In this document: in pieces, positions 50,560 through 58,806 of the stretch
Layout of the letters: every line of letters begins with the position of its first letter
How positions within the stretch are numbered: the stretch's first letter is position 1
NCBI GenBank assembly: GCA_050729515.1
Contig: JBOHLG010000004.1
Span: forward strand, 90,392-154,391
Length of the DNA stretch: 64,000 nt
Direction of reading: 5' to 3'
Source of the DNA: Acaudatibacter sp050729515
Lineage (GTDB): Bacteria; Pseudomonadota; Alphaproteobacteria; Caulobacterales; Caulobacteraceae
The notes under the pieces: model-generated
What the model was told of the DNA's origin: nothing
What the model saw: the letters and a program-made list of their open reading frames with translations, nothing else
Databases searched by the model: none
Translations under genes and position numbers: made by a program

Positions 50560-51156
50560 ATGCGCATTCTCACCAGTCTTCTTCTCGCCGGCGGCGCCGC
50601 CCTGGCGTTGGCCGGAGCGGCCGGAATAGCCCATGCCGGCCGGACCTGGGACCATGCCCAGGATCACGTCCTCACCCTGGAAGGTCCGGGCGGTGGGACC
50701 TGGACCGTCAAATACCACGGCGATGTCGCGCCCCAAGTCCGCTTCACTCCGGGCGCAGGCGGAATGATCGCCTTTGGGTCATCCCCGGGATCGTTCTTCG
50801 CGACCTCGCCCTTTGCGGCCATGGACCGCCTCGATTCCCAGATCGATCGTCGGATGGCCGAACTGATGAGGCAAGGCGCGCCGGCTGCCGGTGCGGCGGG
50901 TCTTCAGCAGACCGGCGCCTCGGACCTACCGGCCGGAAGCGAGAGCTTCCAGATGGCCTCGTCCTTCGGCGGCGGCCACGCATGCTTCCGGAGCGTCGAG
51001 ATCACTTCGCAAGGGCCCGGAAAGGCGCCCCGGGTGATCCGCAAATCCTCGGGAGACTGCGGGGCGAAAGGCGGCCAATCAGCGCCGACCACGGCCTATG
51101 TTCCTGCCTCATCGGCGAGCTGGACGGCGCCGGTGAGCTGGACAAGCCCCGGCTGA
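50560..51156 (+). CDS. Secreted protein of unknown function
   Basis: A 198-residue protein with a clear signal peptide (RILTSLLLAGGAALALAGAA, cleavage near AHAG). No known domain is recognised. The mature part has a Gly/Trp-rich N-terminal section, a short amphipathic helix (AAMDRLDSQIDRRMAELMRQ) and two cysteines (HACFRS; SGDCGAK) that may form a disulfide. GGAGA is the SD. It is divergent from the outer membrane protein gene and its stop directly abuts that of the convergent MFS gene. Confidence 0.75.
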   Translation: MRILTSLLLAGGAALALAGAAGIAHAGRTWDHAQDHVLTLEGPGGGTWTVKYHGDVAPQVRFTPGAGGMIAFGSSPGSFFATSPFAAMDRLDSQIDRRMAELMRQGAPAAGAAGLQQTGASDLPAGSESFQMASSFGGGHACFRSVEITSQGPGKAPRVIRKSSGDCGAKGGQSAPTTAYVPASSASWTAPVSWTSPG

Positions 51157-52494
51157 TCACGCCGCCTGGACGGCCTCGCCGTCGGCGGTCGCCGAGATCC
51201 ACTTGGGAACCAACAGCAACGTCGGCAGGATCAGGGCGTAGACCACGGTGATCGCGATCACGCACACGGTGAATCCGTGGAAGCGCTGGTACAGGTCGGT
51301 GCCCAGGATGTCCCCGCTCCGATAAACGATCTGGTAGGCGGCGGCCGCGGCCATCATCACGGTTCCCTGCAGTCCCTTGGGGCAGGAGCGGATGATGAGG
51401 TCCATGTAGGCCGCGCTCGCGAACCCTCCCAGAAGCCCCATCGGGACCGCCGCCAGAAGCGCCGCGCCGATAGTGTGGACGAAGGCGAGCGCCACGAACT
51501 GGGGAACGGCGAAGACGGTTCCCCACCACAGGAGGGGCCTCAAGGGAAACTTGGTGCAAACGAATCCATAGAGCAGGAAGGTCGGGATGAAGGAGAACGA
51601 CCAGATCGCATTCCACTGGCCCCATGCCGCATCCTTGGCGTGAAGATGATTTTGCAGAAAGTACTGGAGTGGGGTCCCGCCTCCGGGGGCGAAGGTCCAG
51701 AGACTCCAGATCAGGAGCGCGATCCACACCGGTCGGCAACGGACGAGCCGCTTGATGTCCTCGAAGAAATGGGACGCGGGACGCTCGACGCGATAGTTGT
51801 CGAACACCGCCTTGGGCTTCCAAACGCCATAGAGGGCGATCAGGACCGCAAGGGCAGCGCCGACCAGGAAGAGAAGCCGCGTTGCGTGCGCCGCCCCTTC
51901 GCGTTCCATGAGATCGCTGAGCGCCCCGCCTGCGAGCATGGCGACCATTCCGGGGACGTAGCCGAAGACGTTCCAGGCCACGCTCACCCGACCGCTCATC
52001 ACGTTTTGCTGGCCGAGCGTCGACATCGCGCCGGTCAGGGCCGCCACGGTGAAAGAAAAGCAGATGAGAATGAGAGTCTGGGCGGCGAGAAGGCTCGCGT
52101 AGCTCGGCGGGATGAAGGCGAAGGCGACATAGAAGGCCGCGCAGACTCCGCCGAAGACGAGAAGCAGCCCCCGATCCTTCATGCCGAAGAGGTTCAGGCG
52201 GTCGCGGGCGAGGCCGAACAGGAATCCGACATAAAGGGGAATGTGGACGATCGCTCCAAATATGGCGACCTGCTCGGCTGAGAGGTGCAGCTTGTTCTTC
52301 AGGAAGAAACTGATCGGAAGACCGATGAGCCAACCTGTCGGCCCGCCAAAGCCAGCGAGGATGATGAGACCACCCAGCCAGAACAGGATCGAGCCGCGGG
52401 CACCAGCCGAGATCGTGGTGGCGCGCGAGGCGACGGCGAGTTCTTCATCAAGGATCGGCTCTGCTGGGGATCCGACGGCTTCGGTGGTCACCAC
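51157..52494 (-). CDS. MFS transporter
   Basis: A 445-residue, 12-helix major facilitator. It has the GLARDRLN loop after helix 2, a FGYVPGMVAMLAGGALSDL segment and the central loop KPKAVFDNYRVERPASHFFED. It resembles permease-like MFS proteins of the folate-biopterin/BT1-like type more than drug exporters, but the substrate is unknown. The start is GTG at 52494 or the adjacent GTG at 52491, which has better SD spacing (AAGGAG). No neighbour suggests a substrate. Confidence 0.85.
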   Translation of the reverse strand: MVTTEAVGSPAEPILDEELAVASRATTISAGARGSILFWLGGLIILAGFGGPTGWLIGLPISFFLKNKLHLSAEQVAIFGAIVHIPLYVGFLFGLARDRLNLFGMKDRGLLLVFGGVCAAFYVAFAFIPPSYASLLAAQTLILICFSFTVAALTGAMSTLGQQNVMSGRVSVAWNVFGYVPGMVAMLAGGALSDLMEREGAAHATRLLFLVGAALAVLIALYGVWKPKAVFDNYRVERPASHFFEDIKRLVRCRPVWIALLIWSLWTFAPGGGTPLQYFLQNHLHAKDAAWGQWNAIWSFSFIPTFLLYGFVCTKFPLRPLLWWGTVFAVPQFVALAFVHTIGAALLAAVPMGLLGGFASAAYMDLIIRSCPKGLQGTVMMAAAAAYQIVYRSGDILGTDLYQRFHGFTVCVIAITVVYALILPTLLLVPKWISATADGEAVQAA

Positions 52495-52617
52495 GAGCTC
52501 CTTGCCTCGAGCCGGGGATCAAAGGATGGCGCCGAGCGCAGCAGAGTTACTCGTCGTGCGCCGGGCCGCAAAGCTCATTATTCGGAAGGGCTTCCATCCT
52601 CCAAGTCGGAAGTCCCG

Positions 52618-52950
52618 TCACTTGGGCGCGACCCACTCCACGGCCTGGATCAGCTCCTGCGGCCCCGGTGCCAAGGCAATCTCGACGCGAAGGCTTCCTC
52701 TCTCGCAGTCCATGATGAGCGCGCCGGTCAGAGCATGTCGTGGTTCGAGACGCGAACTCATGACGCCGCCCAGCTTCCCAATGAGCTCGCAGAGCTCGCG
52801 CTCCCGCACCTCGGCTCCTTGGTCAGCGAGAAGGGTGATCGCAGCCAGTTCGGCCACCGGGGAAATCGATCCGGCTCGGTCGGCCGCCAAGACCGCGGCC
52901 GCCCGCTCCAGCGCGGTAGACCGCTTCCACCGCCGCTTTCCAGTCCTCAC
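52618..52950 (-). CDS. Small hypothetical protein
   Basis: A 110-residue ORF with a GTG start and normal-looking amino acid composition (helical ALERAAAVLAADRAGSISP; ELCELIGKLGGVMSSR; a C-terminal ALAPGPQELIQAVEWVAPK). No known family is recognised. It has no strong SD and lies between the MFS gene and the VWA protein gene, transcribed with the former. It may be a real unknown protein or a chance ORF. Confidence 0.4.
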   Translation of the reverse strand: MRTGKRRWKRSTALERAAAVLAADRAGSISPVAELAAITLLADQGAEVRERELCELIGKLGGVMSSRLEPRHALTGALIMDCERGSLRVEIALAPGPQELIQAVEWVAPK

Positions 52951-53132
52951 TTCCCAAGCGGCTCTCTCCTCGCCTGGTCATCGCTGCGACAGACCCGCAG
53001 TTCACCTACACCCTCGCTTCGGATTCGGGCTTCAACTCTCATGAGCGGGCGGTGCCGGAGAACGCGGTTAGAACTTCACGAGACGTAAACCGCCAACGGC
53101 GATGATGGCGCCCCCATCGATTCGGACGGCGC

Positions 53133-54638
53133 ATGAAACCAGCTCCCCCCCAGGACCGGCCAGAGCCGCCGGGCCGACAAGGCCCGCTTTCCCACCGGGG
53201 CGGCCAGGTGGCGATCCTCTTCGCCCTTCTCCTGCCGGTGCTCGCCCTCTTCATCGCCGGGGTCCTGGACGTCTCCTTCGCGCTGAACGCCCGCACCCAG
53301 CTGCAGGACTCCAACGACGAGGCGGGCCTGGCGACGAGCGGCGCCCTCTCCCAAAACCCGAATCTCACCGTCGCCCAGCTCAAGAGCGTGGCCCAGAGCG
53401 CGCTCGCCGCCAATTTCCCCGGCGTGGTGGCTCCCACCATTACCGACTTCCACGTCTGCGCAGCAGTCCAGAACGACTGCACCGACAATGGCGTCCAGAT
53501 GACGATGGACACCATCAAGCTCGCCTCTTCGGCGCCCGCCGCCTGTGTTCTGGGCGCCATCGTGCCGATGTTCTGCGTCGGCGGCTCGACCCAGACGGTG
53601 AACGCCGACACGCTCGCCACCGTGCGCACGGGCAAGACCCTTCAGATCAACATGATCCTCGACAGTTCCGCCTCAATGATCGTGGGAGCGACCACCAGCG
53701 ACGTGAACACCATCGCAAGCTGGGTCTCGAAGAACTGGAGCCAAGTCGAGCCGAACGATCCCGCGCCTTCCTATCCGGGCGGCGACCAGCCTCCCTGCGC
53801 CTTCGCCTGCCATGACGACGGAAGCACCACCAACGCCGACATCGCCCTTGGTCTCACCAACGCCCACGCCGCCGGCGCCACGACGAGGTTCGACGTGATG
53901 GTCAGCGCCGCCGAGCAACTCATCGATCATGTGCAGACCGAGTCCCAGGATCCGGAGAACGCTTCAGATACGTATCTCTTCAACATCTATTCCTTTGACA
54001 CCGTCGTCACTCAGTACGGAAACAACAATAACGCCAAAGGAAAGAACCCTTGTAAATTCCTAAACGACTCGAGCAAAAATGCAAACTTGACGTTCGTGCA
54101 GGCGTTAGCGGCCATCACTTGCGTCGGCCCCGGCCAGGACACCTATCTCGACAACGCCCTCACCGCCCTGGCCGGCGATGTGGGGACGAACGGAACCGGC
54201 AATTCCGCCTCTTCGCCGGTGAAGTTCGTTATCATCGTCACCGACGGCTTGCAGTCGGACCGATCGAACAACTGGAATTGCAGCTATTGGGCGATGGATC
54301 CGGCCTGGAACTACAACACCTGTTATGGCGGCTACGCCGCTCCGATAGACACCACCGCCTGCCAGACGATGAAGGACAATGGGGTCATCGTCGCGGTGCT
54401 CGAGACGCCTTATGTGCCGCTTACTGGCCAAGACCCCACCGTCGCTCCTTACGAAAAGACCGTGCGCCACACCATCTATCCGGGCGGACCCAGCAGCCAG
54501 AGCGTGGTGAGCCAAGCGCTCCAGGCATGCGCCAGTTCCGGATTCTACTACCAGTCGCAGAGCTCCTCGGATATCGCGCAGGGATTCATCACGCTCACCG
54601 ACGACTTCCTGGCCAGGCAGTCGACTCTGGCACAGTAG
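53133..54638 (+). CDS. Membrane-anchored VWA protein of the TadG/TadE-like type
   Basis: A 501-residue protein. An N-terminal TadE/TadG-like segment (GGQVAILFALLLPVLALFIA then DVSFALNARTQLQDS) anchors it in the inner membrane. A periplasmic von Willebrand A domain follows, with the MIDAS motif Asp177-Ser179-Ser181 (MILDSSASM) and VIIVTDGLQSD. Several cysteine pairs are present. TadG-like proteins act in tight-adherence pili or surface structures, but no tad/flp genes are near. An Asn/Lys-rich stretch (about 54020-54095) uses AT-rich codons unlike the rest. Single gene, converging on lolD. Confidence 0.85.
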   Translation: MKPAPPQDRPEPPGRQGPLSHRGGQVAILFALLLPVLALFIAGVLDVSFALNARTQLQDSNDEAGLATSGALSQNPNLTVAQLKSVAQSALAANFPGVVAPTITDFHVCAAVQNDCTDNGVQMTMDTIKLASSAPAACVLGAIVPMFCVGGSTQTVNADTLATVRTGKTLQINMILDSSASMIVGATTSDVNTIASWVSKNWSQVEPNDPAPSYPGGDQPPCAFACHDDGSTTNADIALGLTNAHAAGATTRFDVMVSAAEQLIDHVQTESQDPENASDTYLFNIYSFDTVVTQYGNNNNAKGKNPCKFLNDSSKNANLTFVQALAAITCVGPGQDTYLDNALTALAGDVGTNGTGNSASSPVKFVIIVTDGLQSDRSNNWNCSYWAMDPAWNYNTCYGGYAAPIDTTACQTMKDNGVIVAVLETPYVPLTGQDPTVAPYEKTVRHTIYPGGPSSQSVVSQALQACASSGFYYQSQSSSDIAQGFITLTDDFLARQSTLAQ

Positions 54639-55340
54639 CTAGGACCGCGCCTCCAGCTTCGCCTTCTCCTCGACGCGGCCATCCTTGAGGCTCAGGATCC
54701 GGTCCATCCCGCCGGCGAGAGTGAGATTGTGGGTGGCGATGAGGGCGGCGACCCCGAGATTGCGCGCGACCTCTTGGATGGCCGCGAAGACGGTTTGAGA
54801 TGTGGCCGGATCGAGATTGCCGGTGGGCTCGTCGGCGATGAGGAGGCTGGGGCCATTGGCGAGGGCCCGCGCCACGGCCACGCGCTGCTGCTCGCCGCCC
54901 GAGAGTTGGGCGGGCTGATGAGAAACGCGATCGGCGAGGCCGAGATCGGCGAGCAGACGAGCGGCCCGCTCCCTCGCCCGGCGCGCCGAACCGCCGGCGA
55001 TCATCACCGGGAGCGCAACATTCTCGATGGCGGAGAGCTCGGCCAGGAGATGGTGAAACTGATAGACGAAGCCGATCACGCCCAGGCGGATTCGCGTTCG
55101 CGCCCTATCCGGCAGGGCCGAGCAGTCGCGCCCGTGGACGAGGATCGTCCCCTCTGTCGGACGCTCCAGGAGGCCGGCGGCGTGAAGGAGCGAGGACTTC
55201 CCTGAACCGGAGGGCCCGATGAGCCCGACGATCTCGCCGGCCGCCACGCTGAGCGAGGCGCCCTTGAGCACCTCGAGCGGTCGTCCGCCGGTTTGGTAGA
55301 CACGCCGAAGACCCCTGACCTCGAGGACCGGTTCACTCAT
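54639..55340 (-). CDS. lolD: Lipoprotein-releasing ABC transporter ATPase LolD
   Basis: A 233-residue ABC ATPase with Walker A GPSGSGKSSLLH, Q-loop VYQFHHLLAELSAIENV, signature LSGGEQQRVAVARAL, Walker B LLIADEPTGNLD and H-loop THNL. The FHHLL segment is typical of the LolD/MacB subfamily. With LolC/E it extracts lipoproteins from the inner membrane to LolA. It overlaps the lolC stop by 8 bp. Confidence 0.93.
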   Translation of the reverse strand: MSEPVLEVRGLRRVYQTGGRPLEVLKGASLSVAAGEIVGLIGPSGSGKSSLLHAAGLLERPTEGTILVHGRDCSALPDRARTRIRLGVIGFVYQFHHLLAELSAIENVALPVMIAGGSARRARERAARLLADLGLADRVSHQPAQLSGGEQQRVAVARALANGPSLLIADEPTGNLDPATSQTVFAAIQEVARNLGVAALIATHNLTLAGGMDRILSLKDGRVEEKAKLEARS

Positions 55341-56613
55341 ATCGCAGGGCTTCGACCGGATCGAGGCGGGCGGCCTGCAGGGCCGGTGGAAGGGTCGCCA
55401 GGAACGAGGCGGCGAGGGTCCAGATGGTCACCAGCACGACCTCGTTCCAGTCGATTTTGGCCGGAACATGGGAGAGGAAATAGACGTCGGGGTTGAACAC
55501 CTGGACTCGCGTCACCCATTGGACGAAGTCCTGGATCGCCTCGATGTTGAGGCAGAAGAGGACGCCCACGCCAATCCCCAGGGCGGTTCCCAACACCCCA
55601 ATCACCGCTCCGGCCATGAAGAAGATCCGCAGGATGGCGCCGCGCGCCGCCCCCATGGTGCGCAGGATGGCGATGTCGCGCCCCTTGTTCTTCACCAGCA
55701 TGATCAGACCCGAGATGATGTTCATGGCGGCGATGGCGACGATGATCATCAGGATCATCCGCATGACGTTGCGTTCGACCTGAAGGGCGCCGAAATAGGC
55801 GCGATTTCGCTGTGTCCAATCGGTCACCACGGCGCCGGCGCCTGACGCTGCGGCCAACTCGGCGTGCATCGAAGGCGCGCGGTCCGGATCGGCCAGCCGC
55901 ACTTCGATGAAGTCCACCGCCGAGCCGCGGCCGAAGAAGAGCTGGGCTTCGGAAAGCGGCATGTAGACGAAGGCTTGGTCGTACTCGCTCATCCCCACTG
56001 AGAAGAGGCCGTCCACGACGAAGGTCTTGCTCACCGGCAGCTCGCCCATGGCGGTCTCCTCGCCGGTAGGTGAAAGCAACGTGATCGGCTCGCCCACGCC
56101 TACCCCGAGGGTCTGGGCGAGCTTGTCTCCGACCACGACGAATTCGCCGCCGCTCTGGCCAAAGCCGGCCAAGCTCCCCGCCTTGATGTTCTTGGCGATG
56201 ATCTGCGTAGCGGCGAGGTCGGCCGGGCGCACGCCACGCACGATGGCTCCGGCGGCGCCGTTGGGACCCTCGGCAAGCGCCTGGGACTCGACTACCGGCA
56301 GCGCCTGGATGACGCCCGGCAGAGCGCGAATGCGCTTCACTACCCCGTCGAGTTCGTCGGGAGTCATGGGGCCAGGGACCACGAACGCATGGCCATTAAA
56401 GCCAAGGATCTTGCCGGTGAGTTCGCTGCGGAAGCCATTCATGATCGACATGGTGATAACCAGCGCCGCCACGGCCAGGGCGATCGCCACGAATGAGATC
56501 ACCGCGATCAGGGCGACGCCGCCCTGACTCCGCTTGGCCAGGAGGTAGCGCAGGGCGAGCGACCGCTCCCAGCGGGAGAAAGGCGCCGCCGGTCGCGCCG
56601 AATCGATGGCCAC
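55333..56613 (-). CDS. lolC: Lipoprotein-releasing system permease LolC/LolE
   Basis: A 426-residue permease of the FtsX/LolCE type. The N-terminal WERSLALRYLLAKRSQGGVA is followed by helix 1, a large periplasmic domain, three more helices (INIISGLIMLVKNKGRDIAI; LRTMGA; IGVLGTALGIGVGVLF) and the C-terminal LPPALQAARLDPVEALRYE. Only one LolC/E gene is present, so LolC may homodimerise as a LolF-like subunit. GTG start. It overlaps lolD by 8 bp and follows proS. Confidence 0.92.
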   Translation of the reverse strand: MAIDSARPAAPFSRWERSLALRYLLAKRSQGGVALIAVISFVAIALAVAALVITMSIMNGFRSELTGKILGFNGHAFVVPGPMTPDELDGVVKRIRALPGVIQALPVVESQALAEGPNGAAGAIVRGVRPADLAATQIIAKNIKAGSLAGFGQSGGEFVVVGDKLAQTLGVGVGEPITLLSPTGEETAMGELPVSKTFVVDGLFSVGMSEYDQAFVYMPLSEAQLFFGRGSAVDFIEVRLADPDRAPSMHAELAAASGAGAVVTDWTQRNRAYFGALQVERNVMRMILMIIVAIAAMNIISGLIMLVKNKGRDIAILRTMGAARGAILRIFFMAGAVIGVLGTALGIGVGVLFCLNIEAIQDFVQWVTRVQVFNPDVYFLSHVPAKIDWNEVVLVTIWTLAASFLATLPPALQAARLDPVEALRYE

Positions 56614-56681
56614 CCTCCCCGGCCGTTCGCGGCCGCTCTCCTCGCCCTTCGCCCTGGCCCCGCCGAATGGACTGGAAGTGG

Positions 56682-58031
56682 TCAGGCGCTCGACCTCTGC
56701 GATTGACGGCTCTTGTCAAGGACGCAAGCGAGCGCCGCCTCGAGCGAAAGCGTCCGCCTCTCGCCGGAGGCTCGCCGCTTCAACTCCACTTCGCCGGCGG
56801 CCACGCCTCTGGGTCCGATAATGATCTGCCAGGGAAGCCCGATGAGGTCCATGGTGGCGAACTTGGCGCCCGGCCGCTCGGCGGCGTCGTCTAGGAGCGG
56901 CTCGAGGCCGCCTTCGGTCAAGGCTCGGTAGGCTGTCTCGCACGCCGCATCCACGGCGCCCTCGCCTGGCCGAAGATTGATGATGCCCGCGCCGAAGGGC
57001 GCGACCGGTTCGGGCCAGATGATGCCCTCCTCGTCGTGGCTCGCCTCGATGATCGCTCCGACCAGGCGAGACACTCCCACGCCGTAACTCCCCATCAGCA
57101 CCGGATGCTCCACGCCGTCGGGGCCGGCGACCAGCGCCTTCATGGGCGCGGAGTATTTGTCATCGAAAAAGAAGGTCTGCCCGACCTCGATCCCGCGGGC
57201 GGAAAGTCGTCGCTCGGGGGGCGTCTCGGCTTCGAACCGGGTTTGGTCATGAACATCCTCAGTGGCGGCATACAGCCCCGTCCACTCGGCCACGAGCGGG
57301 GCCAGATCGGCCTCGTAATCGACCTCGGCCCCTGGGATCTGCAGCTCAAGCAGGCGTGAGTCGAGGTGGACCGCCGACTCGCCGGTGTCGGCGAGAACGA
57401 TGAATTCGTGCGACAGCTCGCCGCCGATCGGCCCGCTCTCCGCCTGCATGGGAAAGGCCTTGAGACCCAAGCGCGTGAAGGTGCGCAGATAGGCCACGAA
57501 CATGCGATTATACGCCCTGCGTCCGGCCTCGCGGTCGATGTCGAAGGTGTAGGCGTCCTTCATCAGGAACTCGCGTCCGCGCATCACCCCGAACCTCGGC
57601 CTGACCTCATCCCTGAACTTCCATTGGATGTGGTAGAGGCTCTTGGGCAGCTCCTTGTAGGAGCGGATGTAGGCCCGGAAGATCTCGGTGATCATGTCCT
57701 CGTTCGTCGGGCCGTAGAGCATCTCCCGCTCATGACGATCGCGGATGCGCAGCATTTCCCGGCCATAGGCTTCGTAGCGGCCGCTCTCGCGCCAAAGATC
57801 GGCGAGTTGCAGCGTGGGCATGAGGAGTTCGATCGAGCCGGCGCGGTCCATCTCCTCGCGCACGATGGCCTCGATCTTCTTCAGGACGCGATGACCCAGC
57901 GGAAGCCAGGCATAGATGCCGGCGGCCTCCTGCCGAAGCATGCCGGCGCGCAGCATCAGGCGATGGGAGGCGATCTGCGCCTCGGCGGGCGTCTCCTTGA
58001 GAACCGGCAGGAAGTAGCGCGAGAGGCGCAT
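56682..58031 (-). CDS. proS: Prolyl-tRNA synthetase, short alphaproteobacterial type
   Basis: A 449-residue class IIa synthetase. It has motif 1 around AAGIYAWLPLGHRVLKKIE, motif 2 WKFRDEVRPRFGVMRGREF, motif 3 GSYGVGVSRLVGAIIE, and an anticodon-binding domain ending RRTLSLEAALACVL. It lacks the ~180-residue editing insertion domain, as usual for alphaproteobacteria, so Ala-tRNA-Pro clearance would need a free-standing YbaK/ProX protein. It charges tRNA-Pro. Downstream of the DUF1467 gene. Confidence 0.95.
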   Translation of the reverse strand: MRLSRYFLPVLKETPAEAQIASHRLMLRAGMLRQEAAGIYAWLPLGHRVLKKIEAIVREEMDRAGSIELLMPTLQLADLWRESGRYEAYGREMLRIRDRHEREMLYGPTNEDMITEIFRAYIRSYKELPKSLYHIQWKFRDEVRPRFGVMRGREFLMKDAYTFDIDREAGRRAYNRMFVAYLRTFTRLGLKAFPMQAESGPIGGELSHEFIVLADTGESAVHLDSRLLELQIPGAEVDYEADLAPLVAEWTGLYAATEDVHDQTRFEAETPPERRLSARGIEVGQTFFFDDKYSAPMKALVAGPDGVEHPVLMGSYGVGVSRLVGAIIEASHDEEGIIWPEPVAPFGAGIINLRPGEGAVDAACETAYRALTEGGLEPLLDDAAERPGAKFATMDLIGLPWQIIIGPRGVAAGEVELKRRASGERRTLSLEAALACVLDKSRQSQRSSA

Positions 58032-58077
58032 GGGGCTCGTCTCTTGAAGGGCTTCGCCGCCGTCCGATGGGGCTTTC

Positions 58078-58326
58078 TCAGAAGTGCGGCAGACTGACCA
58101 GATGGAAATGGACCGTCAGCCACAGAAGAGCGAAGGGGATGACCGCCACCCAGGTCGTGGTGAGAAACTTCTTCTTGAGCCGGGGCTCGACCGGCGCCGC
58201 CGGATCGCCGCCGCCAGGCACCTCGAGCCCCTCCTCGGCGTAGCTACGGTTCCCGATCGGAAGAACGGCGAAGAGCGTCACCCACCAGATGAGCAGATAG
58301 GCCGAGATGCTCGTGGCCAGATCCAT
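58078..58326 (-). CDS. DUF1467 family small membrane protein
   Basis: An 82-residue protein with two transmembrane helices (LATSISAYLLIWWVTLFAVL and TTWVAVIPFALLWLTVHFH) around a short GNRSYAEEG/PGGGDPAAPVEPRLKKKF loop, matching the DUF1467 family. The function is unknown. Its conserved place between mce and proS is an alphaproteobacterial marker. It shares one base with the mce stop (TGATG). Confidence 0.87.
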   Translation of the reverse strand: MDLATSISAYLLIWWVTLFAVLPIGNRSYAEEGLEVPGGGDPAAPVEPRLKKKFLTTTWVAVIPFALLWLTVHFHLVSLPHF

Positions 58327-58757
58327 CAGGCGTGAGCGCCTCGCTCGCCGGGTCTTTGCATGAGCTCCACCAACACCCCGCCCATGTCCTTGGGATCGAC
58401 GAAGATCACCGGGACGCCATGGGCGCCGATCGTGGGCTCGCCGGTCCCCAGCACTCTCGCTCCCTTGGCGCGCATCTCCTCGCGCGCGGCGAGCAGATCA
58501 TCGACTTCGAAGCAGACGTGGTGCTGGCCCCCGCGCGGGTTCCTCTCCAGGAATCGGTTGATCGGCGAGGCTTCGCCGAGCGGCTCGATGAGCTCGATCT
58601 GGCAGTTGGGAAGATCGACGAAGGAAACGAAGACGCCCTGTTCGGCGAGCGCGCGCTTGTCGGTGATCGAGCGGGCGCCGAGGACATCGCGGTAGAGCTT
58701 CCACGATTCTTCGATGGAGGGGGTCGCGACCCCGACGTGATTGAGCCTGCCGATCAC
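58326..58757 (-). CDS. mce: Methylmalonyl-CoA epimerase
   Basis: A 143-residue VOC-fold epimerase. It has metal ligands in LNHVGVATPSIEES (His), QIELIEPL (Glu region), GQHHVCFEVDD (His) and GVLVELMQ (Glu). It interconverts (2R)- and (2S)-methylmalonyl-CoA in propionate and branched-chain catabolism. GTG start. Its order rnj-mce-DUF1467-proS is typical of Caulobacterales and relatives. Confidence 0.92.
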   Translation of the reverse strand: MIGRLNHVGVATPSIEESWKLYRDVLGARSITDKRALAEQGVFVSFVDLPNCQIELIEPLGEASPINRFLERNPRGGQHHVCFEVDDLLAAREEMRAKGARVLGTGEPTIGAHGVPVIFVDPKDMGGVLVELMQRPGERGAHA

Positions 58758-58806
58758 GCGGGGCGGGTTATCACCCCTGGCGCGATAGTCAAATCGCCTC
58801 GGCGGA

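Noticed and set aside
52285..53088. 267-aa plus-strand ORF overlapping the small hypothetical and the spacer before the VWA gene
   Set aside because: Runs antisense to the MFS 5' end, Ser/Arg-rich with no domain or SD.
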